From: JBCBKZ01 sp039026975
GTDB taxonomy: Bacteria; Bacteroidota; Bacteroidia; J057
Assembly: GCA_039026975.1 (NCBI GenBank)
Contig: JBCCLI010000068.1
Span: forward strand, 1 to 22,013
Length of the DNA: 22,013 nucleotides
Direction: 5' to 3'
A program made the position numbers and the translations under genes. Of the stretch, positions 1 to 6,124 are shown piece by piece. The stretch's first letter is position 1; every line of letters begins with the position of its first letter. The notes beneath the pieces are model-generated. The model was given only the letters and a program-made list of their open reading frames with translations, was not told where the DNA came from and did no database searches.

Positions 1-493
1 ATACCATGGACCCATTTCTAATTTCATAAGAATTCAAGTTGATTAGGAAGCTTTCCTCTTCTGTAGAAGTAGCTTCTTCTGATTCTTCCTCTGTACTTTC
101 CTTCACTATGTCATAGTTGGCCATTCCGTCTTTAAGGACTAAAATGTTTAGGTGAGGATCATCCACTACTACCTTTTTTAGGCTGATAGGCCCACCCTTG
201 ATCACACTCATTAAGTCTACTGCCAGGGAGAAGGAAGAAGCAGACAACAGGGTATCCCCCTCAAATACCTCCTTACCTATGACTTGTAGGTTAGTAAGTG
301 AAATTTCTGCATTGGGAAATCGCTTGATGAAAGAAAGGCCAATGTCATCCACCTCGACAGTCGCATTGATGGATTCATCTATTTGCTCCTGAACCAGCGC
401 TTTTATCTGATCCTTAAATAAAAAAGGAAGGGTGATCAGTAACACTATCACAATCCCTATGAGGAGGCCAAATACCTGAAGAAAACGCTTCAT
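1..493 (-). CDS. AsmA-family protein, N-terminal part (runs off window start)
   Basis: This is the first 164 codons of a minus-strand gene whose 3' end lies outside the window. The product starts MKRFLQVFGLLIGIVIVLL, a single uncleaved-looking N-terminal membrane anchor at about residues 5-25. It continues with a segment typical of AsmA proteins (ATVEVDDIGLSFIKRFPNAE, then paired beta strands such as LSASSFSLAVDLMSVIKGG and ISLKKVVVDDPHLNILV). An acidic Glu/Ser/Thr-rich linker sits at about residues 130-147. AsmA-like proteins are inner-membrane anchored, extend into the periplasm and are linked to outer membrane assembly or lipid transport; the precise role here is inferred from the family. 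The start was chosen because it places the anchor at the extreme N terminus and a candidate promoter lies upstream. The gene runs in the same direction as the antiporter gene upstream, about 136 bp away, and may have its own promoter. Confidence 0.8.
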   Translation of the reverse strand, partial: MKRFLQVFGLLIGIVIVLLITLPFLFKDQIKALVQEQIDESINATVEVDDIGLSFIKRFPNAEISLTNLQVIGKEVFEGDTLLSASSFSLAVDLMSVIKGGPISLKKVVVDDPHLNILVLKDGMANYDIVKESTEEESEEATSTEEESFLINLNSYEIRNGSMV

Positions 494-518
494 GTATGAT
501 ATTTTTATGGTAACTGGG

Positions 519-535
519 GAGAATAGGACATTCTC
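519..535 (-). repeat. Inverted repeat in the AsmA gene leader
   Basis: GAGAAT and ATTCTC are perfect 6-base arms separated by 5 bases. The repeat lies 25 bases upstream of the AsmA-family start codon, between the candidate promoter and the gene. It could be an RNA hairpin in the leader or an operator half-site pair. There is no independent support for function. Confidence 0.3.
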
Positions 536-545
536 TTGAATAAAC

Positions 546-573
546 CGAATGTATGTAAATAGATCTACAACAA
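546..573 (-). promoter_or_regulatory. Candidate Bacteroidota-type promoter for the AsmA gene
   Basis: On the minus strand a TTG (plus-strand 571-573) is followed after 17 bases by TACATTCG (plus-strand 546-553). TACATTCG matches the Bacteroidota -7 consensus TAnnTTTG at 7 of 8 positions, and the spacing falls in the accepted range. It would give a leader of roughly 45 bases before the AsmA-family start codon. This is a visual match only. Confidence 0.3.
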
Positions 574-629
574 GATATCTACTTGTACGAAATTTAGATA
601 GAAGAAGAGGGAAAAAGTCTCTTTCTTTA

Positions 630-2156
630 TTAATGAAGTAAAACAAAGAATACTAACCAGGTAAGGAATAGTACCGGGAGTAGGTATAGCAAGCTGTACT
701 TTATAATGTATCCGAAGAAGGTGGGCATTTTCACTCCTCTCTCTTCTGCAATGGATTTTACCATGAAGTTAGGTCCATTTCCAATGTAAGTCATGGCCCC
801 AAAGAACACCGCTGCTACGGAAATAGCCTTGAGGTAGTCCTTAGTTTCTATATTCACTGTACCTGCGGCAAAGGCCTTTACATCTGCCATATTAGCTACG
901 CTCAGGTCAAACTTAGCTAGGGAGGCAGATAGGAAGTTCACATAGGTAGGTGCATTATCCAGAAAACCGGAAAGTCCTCCCGTAATCCAGTACATGCTAT
1001 CTACTGTAAAAAAATCTTTTCCTGCATCACTAGAAGCAAAGTTTCCTATAAGGGTAAGTGCAGGCATCATGGTAAAGAAAATACCTATAAACAGGAACAC
1101 CACTTCATTTATAGGGGCAAAACTGAACTCATTTCCTCTTAAGGCACTTTTATCAGCCAGGTAGAAACTGGCAGCTCCGGCACTTAGCTGGATGATTTCT
1201 CTCAGGTAGGAATACTCACTCCCATCAAAATGGATAGCAGGTACCCAGTCAATGATATTAGGGTCCAGGAAAACAGCCCCCACGATAATACCGAGCCAGA
1301 TGAAGTTTTTAGTCCCTCTGAGAACTATCTTATTAGAATAGACAGTTTCTACATGATCCAGGTCTTTCTTATTTCTGGAATCTATGAAGTAGAACATGAT
1401 AGAGAGAAGAGTGAGTGCAAATGCCCACTCAGGAATGACATGTATGAACGTCCACTCAAAGGGAACCCCTCTCAGGAAGCCTAAAAATAAGGGTGGATCA
1501 CCAATAGGCGTCAGAGAGCCTCCTACATTAGAGACCATAAAAATGAAGAAAATAATATGGTATGGCTGTAGCCTGTCTCTGTTTAACCTGATAAAAGGTC
1601 TAATTAACAGCATGGAAGCACCCGTAGTGCCAATAACATTAGAAATGATGGATCCCCCTATCAGTAAAATAAGGTTTACCAGCGGAGTTCCTTCCCTGTC
1701 TATCTGTATCAAGATCCCCCCTGAAGCAACATACAAAGGACCCAACAGGGCAATAAATGCAGCATACTCTGCCAGAGAATGGGCAGGAGTGTGATAATCA
1801 TGCAGGAAGAAAAGATAATAGATCAGGGTAATAAGCCCTAAGGAAGGTGCTATAATCTTATAGTTATGATGCCAGAACTCCTCAAAAAAAACAGGACCAG
1901 TAGCTATAAGAACCAATAGGAGAATAAAAGGGATCACTGACCAGGTAGCAGGCATATGGTCGCTGTGCTCACCATGATGGGCTTCCTCTGATTCATGGGG
2001 ACCAGGGGTATTAGTGTGATCTTCCGAATGTATTTCTTCTGTGGTAGGATGATCTAATGTATCCTCTTTGTCCGGTGTATGCTGGGCAGAAAGCGTACAT
2101 ACAAACAGGGAGATGATCAATAAAATCAGTACCTTCTTACCGGTGTGCTTTTTCAT
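630..2156 (-). CDS. nhaD: NhaD-type Na+/H+ antiporter with His/acidic-rich N-terminal extension
   Basis: The 508-residue protein belongs to the NhaD/ArsB ion transporter superfamily, which exports Na+ (or Li+) in exchange for H+ across the inner membrane. After residue 70 come many hydrophobic segments and family-like stretches, including SNVIGTTGASMLLIRPF, FIFMVSNVGGSLTPIGDPPL and FLDNAPTYVNF. The GDPP and DNAP/T motifs lie in the two inverted halves typical of this fold. Residues 1-24 look like a cleavable signal peptide (hydrophobic core LILLIISLFVC, cleavage after LSA). Residues 26-68 contain 9 His and 13 Asp/Glu, an extension that would lie in the periplasm if the signal is cleaved. The gene stands alone between the AsmA gene and the divergent comF-like gene. 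The family call is firm; the ion specificity is inferred. Confidence 0.88.
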   Translation of the reverse strand: MKKHTGKKVLILLIISLFVCTLSAQHTPDKEDTLDHPTTEEIHSEDHTNTPGPHESEEAHHGEHSDHMPATWSVIPFILLLVLIATGPVFFEEFWHHNYKIIAPSLGLITLIYYLFFLHDYHTPAHSLAEYAAFIALLGPLYVASGGILIQIDREGTPLVNLILLIGGSIISNVIGTTGASMLLIRPFIRLNRDRLQPYHIIFFIFMVSNVGGSLTPIGDPPLFLGFLRGVPFEWTFIHVIPEWAFALTLLSIMFYFIDSRNKKDLDHVETVYSNKIVLRGTKNFIWLGIIVGAVFLDPNIIDWVPAIHFDGSEYSYLREIIQLSAGAASFYLADKSALRGNEFSFAPINEVVFLFIGIFFTMMPALTLIGNFASSDAGKDFFTVDSMYWITGGLSGFLDNAPTYVNFLSASLAKFDLSVANMADVKAFAAGTVNIETKDYLKAISVAAVFFGAMTYIGNGPNFMVKSIAEERGVKMPTFFGYIIKYSLLYLLPVLFLTWLVFFVLLH

Positions 2157-2174
2157 AAAGAATCAACCGACTTT

Positions 2175-2204
2175 CAAATAAATCAGTTCGTACTAAACTT
2201 GCAA
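2175..2204 (-). promoter_or_regulatory. Candidate promoter for the nhaD-like gene
   Basis: On the minus strand TTG (plus 2202-2204) is followed after 19 bases by TTTATTTG (plus 2175-2182), a 7 of 8 match to TAnnTTTG. The start codon follows about 18 bases later. The TTG element sits at the centre of the 16-bp palindrome at 2194-2209, so a protein bound there would block this promoter. Confidence 0.38.
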
Positions 2205-2209
2205 GTTTA
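2194..2209. promoter_or_regulatory. Perfect 16-bp palindrome between divergent genes, candidate operator
   Basis: TAAACTTGCAAGTTTA is a perfect palindrome in the 102-bp space between the divergent antiporter and comF-like genes. It is 37 bases upstream of the antiporter start and 49 bases upstream of the comF-like start, a position suited to control of either or both. No cognate regulator can be named. Confidence 0.4.
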
Positions 2210-2258
2210 TTCCCATCTTACTAATGGTGGGCTTTGAACTTTAACAGATTATTAATTT

Positions 2259-2957
2259 ATGAAGTTGGGTATGTGGAAAGATTTTCTCTCCCTTTTTGTG
2301 TCTACCAGCTGTTATGGCTGTGAGAGAGAGCTTACTACGCAAGAAAACTGCATCTGTCTTAACTGCTATTCCCAGATAGAGAGAACTTACTTTGAAGCTA
2401 CTCCGCTTGAGAATGAATTATATATGAGGGTAGCGGGAAGAGTTCCTTTAGAAGGGGCCACAAGTTTATTCTATTATGACAAAAAAGGTAGGCTACAGCG
2501 GCTCATCCAGGAACTAAAATATAAGGATGCTCCTCAGCTTGGGATAGCTATGGGCGAGTATATGGCAGCCCAATTAAAAACCAGTCCCATACTTAGGGGG
2601 CTGGAAGGGATAGTACCTGTCCCCCTACATTGGAGGAGAAAGATTCAGCGGGGATATAATCAGGCTGAACGCATAGCTAAAGGAATGGGAGATCAACTGG
2701 GAATTCCTGTTATTGAACACAAATTAGTCAGAGTGGGCGGTACGGCTACCCAAACTGCTAAACAGAAGGGAGAAAGATTCTCTAACGTGGCTAACAGATT
2801 CAAGCTGAAAGAAGACCTCCCACAACGAATCCTATTAGTAGATGACATCATTACTACTGGCAGTACCATAGAAGCCTGCGCAAGAAGTATTCTTGCACAT
2901 CAGCCCTCAGCAGAGATCAGGATAGCCAGTATAGGCATGGCCAGAAAACACATATAG
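2259..2957 (+). CDS. comF: ComF-family phosphoribosyltransferase-like protein
   Basis: The 232-residue protein has the ComF layout. An N-terminal zinc ribbon carries Cys18, Cys21, Cys33 and Cys36 (pattern CxxC...CxxC, with an extra Cys31). A type I phosphoribosyltransferase domain follows. Diagnostic stretches are VPVPLHWRRKIQRGYNQAE (residues 119-137) and the PRPP-loop ILLVDDIITTGST (191-203). ComF proteins support DNA uptake in competent bacteria, interacting with the DNA translocation machinery; in non-competent lineages the role is less clear. Length is normal for the family. The start gives a full zinc ribbon and no better upstream start is seen. It is divergent from the antiporter gene and convergent with the head-GIN gene. 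Family assignment is secure; the competence role is inferred. Confidence 0.9.
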   Translation: MKLGMWKDFLSLFVSTSCYGCERELTTQENCICLNCYSQIERTYFEATPLENELYMRVAGRVPLEGATSLFYYDKKGRLQRLIQELKYKDAPQLGIAMGEYMAAQLKTSPILRGLEGIVPVPLHWRRKIQRGYNQAERIAKGMGDQLGIPVIEHKLVRVGGTATQTAKQKGERFSNVANRFKLKEDLPQRILLVDDIITTGSTIEACARSILAHQPSAEIRIASIGMARKHI

Positions 2958-2978
2958 CCGACCCAGGGCCGGCATATA
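2953..2978. terminator. Weak imperfect stem-loop between convergent genes
   Basis: TATA-GCCG on the left can pair with CGGC-A-TATA on the right, with one bulged A and a 9-base loop. It spans the comF-like stop codon and faces the convergent head-GIN gene. There is no U-tract, so a terminator role is only a guess from position. Confidence 0.2.
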
Positions 2979-3003
2979 CGTGCAAGTGTATAGGTATCGC
3001 CAT

Positions 3004-3765
3004 TTATTCTTGTTTGTCCATATGAGTGATAGTCCCTTTTCTATACAAGGGTTCCATTACCTCTGGAGCGCCTAAAAACTCAATGGTGGAATTATCATTA
3101 TCAGCTATGATCAGTCTGTCAGAGACATGTAAGGTGGAATGGAAATTTTTAGTCTGCATAACCACTGCTTCTCCCACAGCCAGGCCTGAGGCGTAAAGGT
3201 GTTGTTCTCCTCTGCCGTTCAGGTTTAAAAGTTTTACATCCCCCTCTAAGGTTACCACTTTTCTCCCCCTTACATTCAGGTAAAGGGCTTCACTTTGAAG
3301 AGATACATTCACTTCTCCATCTCCATCCAGGGCTAGCCAGTTAGTCTGGAAACCCTCCTTACTACTAATATTTCCCCAGCCTACAAGTGCTAACTGCAAT
3401 TCAGGTGGTGCCGCTATGTGGAGATTCAGGACGTTAAAGCTGTCCACATCGGTTTTGCGATCAATTTTCAAGATGTCATCTTCCATGAAGAAGGAGAGGT
3501 TATCTAGTAAGGTCTCATCCGCCTCCATCTTTATCCCAAGAGATTCTGCATTAGAGAGTTTGATATTATAAGGCCCTTGTACCCTAATTCTCTTCACGTT
3601 TTGGAAGGTATCCACCACAAACTCCTGGCTACTAATCACATTATTCCCTACACTCATGGCCACGCTACCTTCATCTATATTAGCTCTAATGGCTAGCATG
3701 ATGGAGGCTCCAAACAGCCAACCGAAGGTAAGTGCTCCAATAAGAAGTTTACTGCTTGTTTTCAT
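3004..3765 (-). CDS. Head-GIN domain (DUF2807) exported protein
   Basis: From the start at 3765 the product has 253 residues. An N-terminal hydrophobic segment (KLLIGALTFGWLFGASIMLA) works as a signal or anchor. A repetitive beta-rich domain follows, like the putative auto-transporter adhesin head GIN domain: an opening FQNVKRIRVQGPYNIKL, then L-x-I and V-x-L strand repeats such as DILKID, LNLHIAAPPELQLALVG, LALDGDGEVNV and LYLNVRGRKVV, and an ending IEFLGAPEV. A longer reading from 3801 exists, but those 12 residues precede the signal segment and overlap the GntR gene further. The chosen start overlaps that gene's 3' end by 17 bases. It is the last gene of the ABC/GntR operon. Its molecular role is unknown; the family is widespread in Bacteroidota. 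Confidence 0.72.
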   Translation of the reverse strand: MKTSSKLLIGALTFGWLFGASIMLAIRANIDEGSVAMSVGNNVISSQEFVVDTFQNVKRIRVQGPYNIKLSNAESLGIKMEADETLLDNLSFFMEDDILKIDRKTDVDSFNVLNLHIAAPPELQLALVGWGNISSKEGFQTNWLALDGDGEVNVSLQSEALYLNVRGRKVVTLEGDVKLLNLNGRGEQHLYASGLAVGEAVVMQTKNFHSTLHVSDRLIIADNDNSTIEFLGAPEVMEPLYRKGTITHMDKQE

Positions 3766-4120
3766 GGTGATAGGTATGATAAAAGGTTTGAAGATCCTCA
3801 AGACTTAGGCCAATAAGGTCCATGGTTTTGAATAAGAAAGGGAGGTATTGGTCAACGAAATCAGACTTTCTGATTTCTCTGGTTTTTTCAAGGGCATCCT
3901 CCGCTACAAAGTAGCCTATCCCCCTTTTGTTGAAAATGATACCCTGTTCCTGTAAGAATGAATATGTTCTCATGACTGTATTAGGGTTTACTTGAATATT
4001 AGTTGCCAGTTCTCTCACGGAGAGGATTTTCTCTCCGGCTTTCCAGCGAGTAGCCAAAATGTTCTCGCATATATAATCCGCAATCTGTATGTAGATGGCT
4101 TGTTTCTGTTTGAATTCCAT
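3749..4120 (-). CDS. GntR-family repressor, YtrA type
   Basis: The 123-residue protein has an N-terminal winged helix (about residues 8-73: IYIQIADYICENILA, GEKILSVRELATNIQVNPNTVMRTYSFLQEQGII, wing NKRGIGYFV). Only a short C-terminal tail follows (residues 74-123), with no room for the FadR, HutC or MocR effector domains. This size and layout define the YtrA subfamily, whose members usually repress the ABC transporter genes beside them. It starts one base after the permease stop codon and overlaps the head-GIN gene downstream. A 20-bp inverted repeat upstream of the operon (5768-5787) is a likely binding site, which would make the operon self-repressed. Subfamily call is confident; target and inducer are inferred. 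Confidence 0.88.
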   Translation of the reverse strand: MEFKQKQAIYIQIADYICENILATRWKAGEKILSVRELATNIQVNPNTVMRTYSFLQEQGIIFNKRGIGYFVAEDALEKTREIRKSDFVDQYLPFLFKTMDLIGLSLEDLQTFYHTYHHENKQ

Positions 4121-4121
4121 G

Positions 4122-4904
4122 TTATGCCTCCTGTTCTTTAAGTCTAAAAAAGCCTGTTATCCATAAGAAAACCGGACCTATAAGCAAGCCTATGTCAGCC
4201 AAATCCCCATCGAAGAAGTCTTCCATGCGCTGCTTAAAAGCCTCATTAGGTTCCGGGATATCTGCGTTTCCCCAATCTATATATTCCCAAAAGACTATTT
4301 TCATGGTTAGGCCCATTAGAAACATGAAGCCTACAAAGACACCAAAGCCGCTAGCAATAGTTTTGATTACTGGATTCTTGTGATAGATGAGTCCCCCAAG
4401 CAAGAAAAGGGCATTTAAACTCAGGTAAATTCTAAACGCATTCCATGCTAATCGTGAAAAAGGGCTAAAGGGAACAAAAAGCTGCTTGCCTACAAATGCA
4501 AGCGTAATAGCATCTGCTACAGTAGACAGAATAGCGTATAGGATCAAGGAGAATAAGGTATATCCTATCCCAGTAATTAAGACTCCACTAATGTACTTTT
4601 CCAGAGTAGTAGCAGGAAGTAAGAGATAAACGTGTCCTTTATCCTTTAACAGTTGGTCAGCAAAGAATTTTCCTGATACTATAGCCCCTCCTATACCCAG
4701 AAATAATTGAAAGAACGTCTGGTGGAAGTAATTGGTGGAATTCTCAGAATTGTTGATCAGGCCTTCATTGATATTGGATAAATAACTGAGAATAAAGGCT
4801 ATACTTATGACAGCTGCAGTTATCAGGAACGGTTTCCGTTTAAGTATGATTTCTCGCTTAGTGAGTAACCATAATCTATTGAATGAAAAGCTTTGTTTAT
4901 TCAT
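4122..4904 (-). CDS. ABC-2 type transporter permease
   Basis: From the start at 4904 the product has 260 residues with about six hydrophobic spans: PFLITAAVISIAFILSYL, LFLGIGGAIVSGKFF, VLITGIGYTLFSLILYAIL, IYLSLNALFLLGGLIY, ASGFGVFVGFMFLMGLTM and LLIGPVFLWITGFF. The loop LLLPATTLEKYISGVLI resembles the conserved LPxxxxEK region of Bacteroidota ABC-2 permeases. A longer reading from 4976 would add 24 residues that overlap the ATPase gene and look unlike a coding start. The chosen ATG lies 4 bases after the ATPase stop, as expected in a coupled pair. It should form the membrane part of an exporter with the ATPase encoded upstream. The substrate is unknown. Confidence 0.8.
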   Translation of the reverse strand: MNKQSFSFNRLWLLTKREIILKRKPFLITAAVISIAFILSYLSNINEGLINNSENSTNYFHQTFFQLFLGIGGAIVSGKFFADQLLKDKGHVYLLLPATTLEKYISGVLITGIGYTLFSLILYAILSTVADAITLAFVGKQLFVPFSPFSRLAWNAFRIYLSLNALFLLGGLIYHKNPVIKTIASGFGVFVGFMFLMGLTMKIVFWEYIDWGNADIPEPNEAFKQRMEDFFDGDLADIGLLIGPVFLWITGFFRLKEQEA

Positions 4905-4908
4905 AGGG

Positions 4909-5751
4909 TTAGGCTTTTGAGAAAATTTCACTGAAGGCATGTTCATTGGACATGACGGCATTAAAGAGTACCTCAAGATCCACTTCCGTTCCCATGTTAC
5001 TGCCTGTATTTTTGCTTACCACAGAGTAGCCACCAGGGAGACGTTCATAGTGGATGACTTCAGGGGTATTTTCTACCTGTGAGTCCAGGGAGAAATACAA
5101 CCTCGACATGATGCTTTCCATGCTTTGGTGGAAAATGACTTTTCCACTATCAAGGATGATGACAGGATCTATGAGGTTAGCTATATCTCTTACTTGATGG
5201 GTAGAAATAAAGAAAGTTCTCTCAGGGCTGATGGAGTTGGCCAGAACCCTCCTCAGCTGCCCTTTAGAAGGGATGTCAAGCCCATTAGTAGGTTCATCTA
5301 AGATGAGTAGCCTGGAATTACTGGCTAATCCAAAACTCAACATCACTTTCTTTTTCTGCCCAAAAGACATCTTATCCATATTCTGACCTGTAGGAATGTA
5401 AAATTCAGTCAGATAATTGGAAAACTGGTCAGAATCAAATTTTGGATAGAAGGGAGCATAAGCCCTGATAAACTGCTCAATACTTAGGGCTGGTGCGGCA
5501 AACTCCTCAGGTATGTAAAAGACGTCTTGTAAAAAGTCTACCTGTCTTTTACCTGGATGAGCACTCAGCACTTCTATTTCTCCTTCCTTAGGCATGAGAA
5601 GGCCAGTGATGAGCTTTAGAAGTGTGGTTTTCCCTGCACCATTTTTCCCTAGGAGGCCATAAATATTACCCTCCGGGGCCTTCAACATCAGCTGCTCAAA
5701 AAGCTTCTGCTTTTTTTTGTAGCCGAATGATAGTTGATGGATGCGTATCAT
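4909..5751 (-). CDS. ABC transporter ATP-binding protein
   Basis: The 280-residue protein is a complete nucleotide-binding domain. It has Walker A GKNGAGKT (residues 35-42, Lys41), a divergent signature MSFGQ (128-132, in place of LSGGQ), Walker B LLILDEP (148-154), a D-loop NGLD and the switch His185 in STHQ. The last 70 residues form an extra C-terminal region common in ABC-2 exporters. It is the first gene of the operon and presumably energises the permease encoded just downstream. The start lies 16 bases from a perfect inverted repeat that is a good candidate operator for the GntR protein encoded two genes on. YtrA-type modules in other phyla respond to cell-envelope stress or antibiotics; whether that holds here is inference. 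Confidence 0.93.
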   Translation of the reverse strand: MIRIHQLSFGYKKKQKLFEQLMLKAPEGNIYGLLGKNGAGKTTLLKLITGLLMPKEGEIEVLSAHPGKRQVDFLQDVFYIPEEFAAPALSIEQFIRAYAPFYPKFDSDQFSNYLTEFYIPTGQNMDKMSFGQKKKVMLSFGLASNSRLLILDEPTNGLDIPSKGQLRRVLANSISPERTFFISTHQVRDIANLIDPVIILDSGKVIFHQSMESIMSRLYFSLDSQVENTPEVIHYERLPGGYSVVSKNTGSNMGTEVDLEVLFNAVMSNEHAFSEIFSKA

Positions 5752-6124
5752 ATGTCTGGTATTTTATTGTACTATTTATCTAGTACACTACAACAATAAG
5801 CTAATTCGGCTTCTCAAACAAATTTTTAAGGAGTGAATCTGGAAAATAGAGGAGTGAATAGAGTAGGAGGGAAAATGGACCTTCACGCTAAAGGATGCGT
5901 TCCTTTTTACTTGAGAAATTGGATATGAGATAGAATAAGTATTCTTGAAGGAGCATTCTTAGAACCTTCTCTATTAACACCTAGGAGTGGTTCCACATCT
6001 GCCTATTTGTGGCTATTTGTCAGCTGAGCCCATGTAAGGCATTTTACCCCTGATGGGTGATAATCTGTAGTGTACACATATTAGCCACGGGTTCTCACCC
6101 AGCTAGCAGAATGGATGAAGCTAC
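5752..6124. other. 373-bp gene-free region upstream of the ABC/GntR operon
   Basis: No convincing gene is present. The right part (5752-5860) must contain the operon promoter and holds the inverted repeat and the GGAGTGAAT direct repeat. The left part, downstream of the desaturase fusion, contains two short GGGT/ACCC hairpins (about 6047-6061 and 6089-6100) without a clear U-tract; these might help terminate transcription of the fusion gene. Nothing else is recognised. Confidence 0.5.
5768..5787. promoter_or_regulatory. Inverted repeat, candidate GntR (YtrA-type) operator
   Basis: TGTACTA (5768-5774) and TAGTACA (5781-5787) are perfect 7-base inverted arms separated by TTTATC. The repeat ends 16 bases upstream of the ATPase start codon. 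Its GT...AC half-site layout suits GntR-family operators, and a YtrA-type GntR gene is third in the operon. A weaker palindrome GTGTACAC occurs at 6070-6077. A direct repeat GGAGTGAAT at 5830-5838 and 5851-5859 (21-bp spacing) lies further upstream. Confidence 0.55.

Noticed and set aside
198..392. 64-codon plus-strand frame at the window start
   Set aside because: Antisense to the AsmA-family gene, whose translation is clearly family-like.
1396..1794. 132-codon plus-strand frame in the antiporter gene
   Set aside because: Antisense to well-conserved transporter segments; no recognisable domain.
3766..3801. Upstream start for the head-GIN gene
   Set aside because: The extra residues precede a normal signal segment and lie inside the GntR gene; the start at 3765 gives a standard signal peptide.
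4905..4976. Upstream start for the permease gene
   Set aside because: It would place 24 odd residues before the normal N terminus and overlap the ATPase gene by 68 bases.
5830..5859. GGAGTGAAT direct repeat as a separate regulator site
   Set aside because: Only two copies in a purine-rich stretch, 79-108 bases upstream of the ATPase gene; could be chance, so it is only mentioned with the operator.
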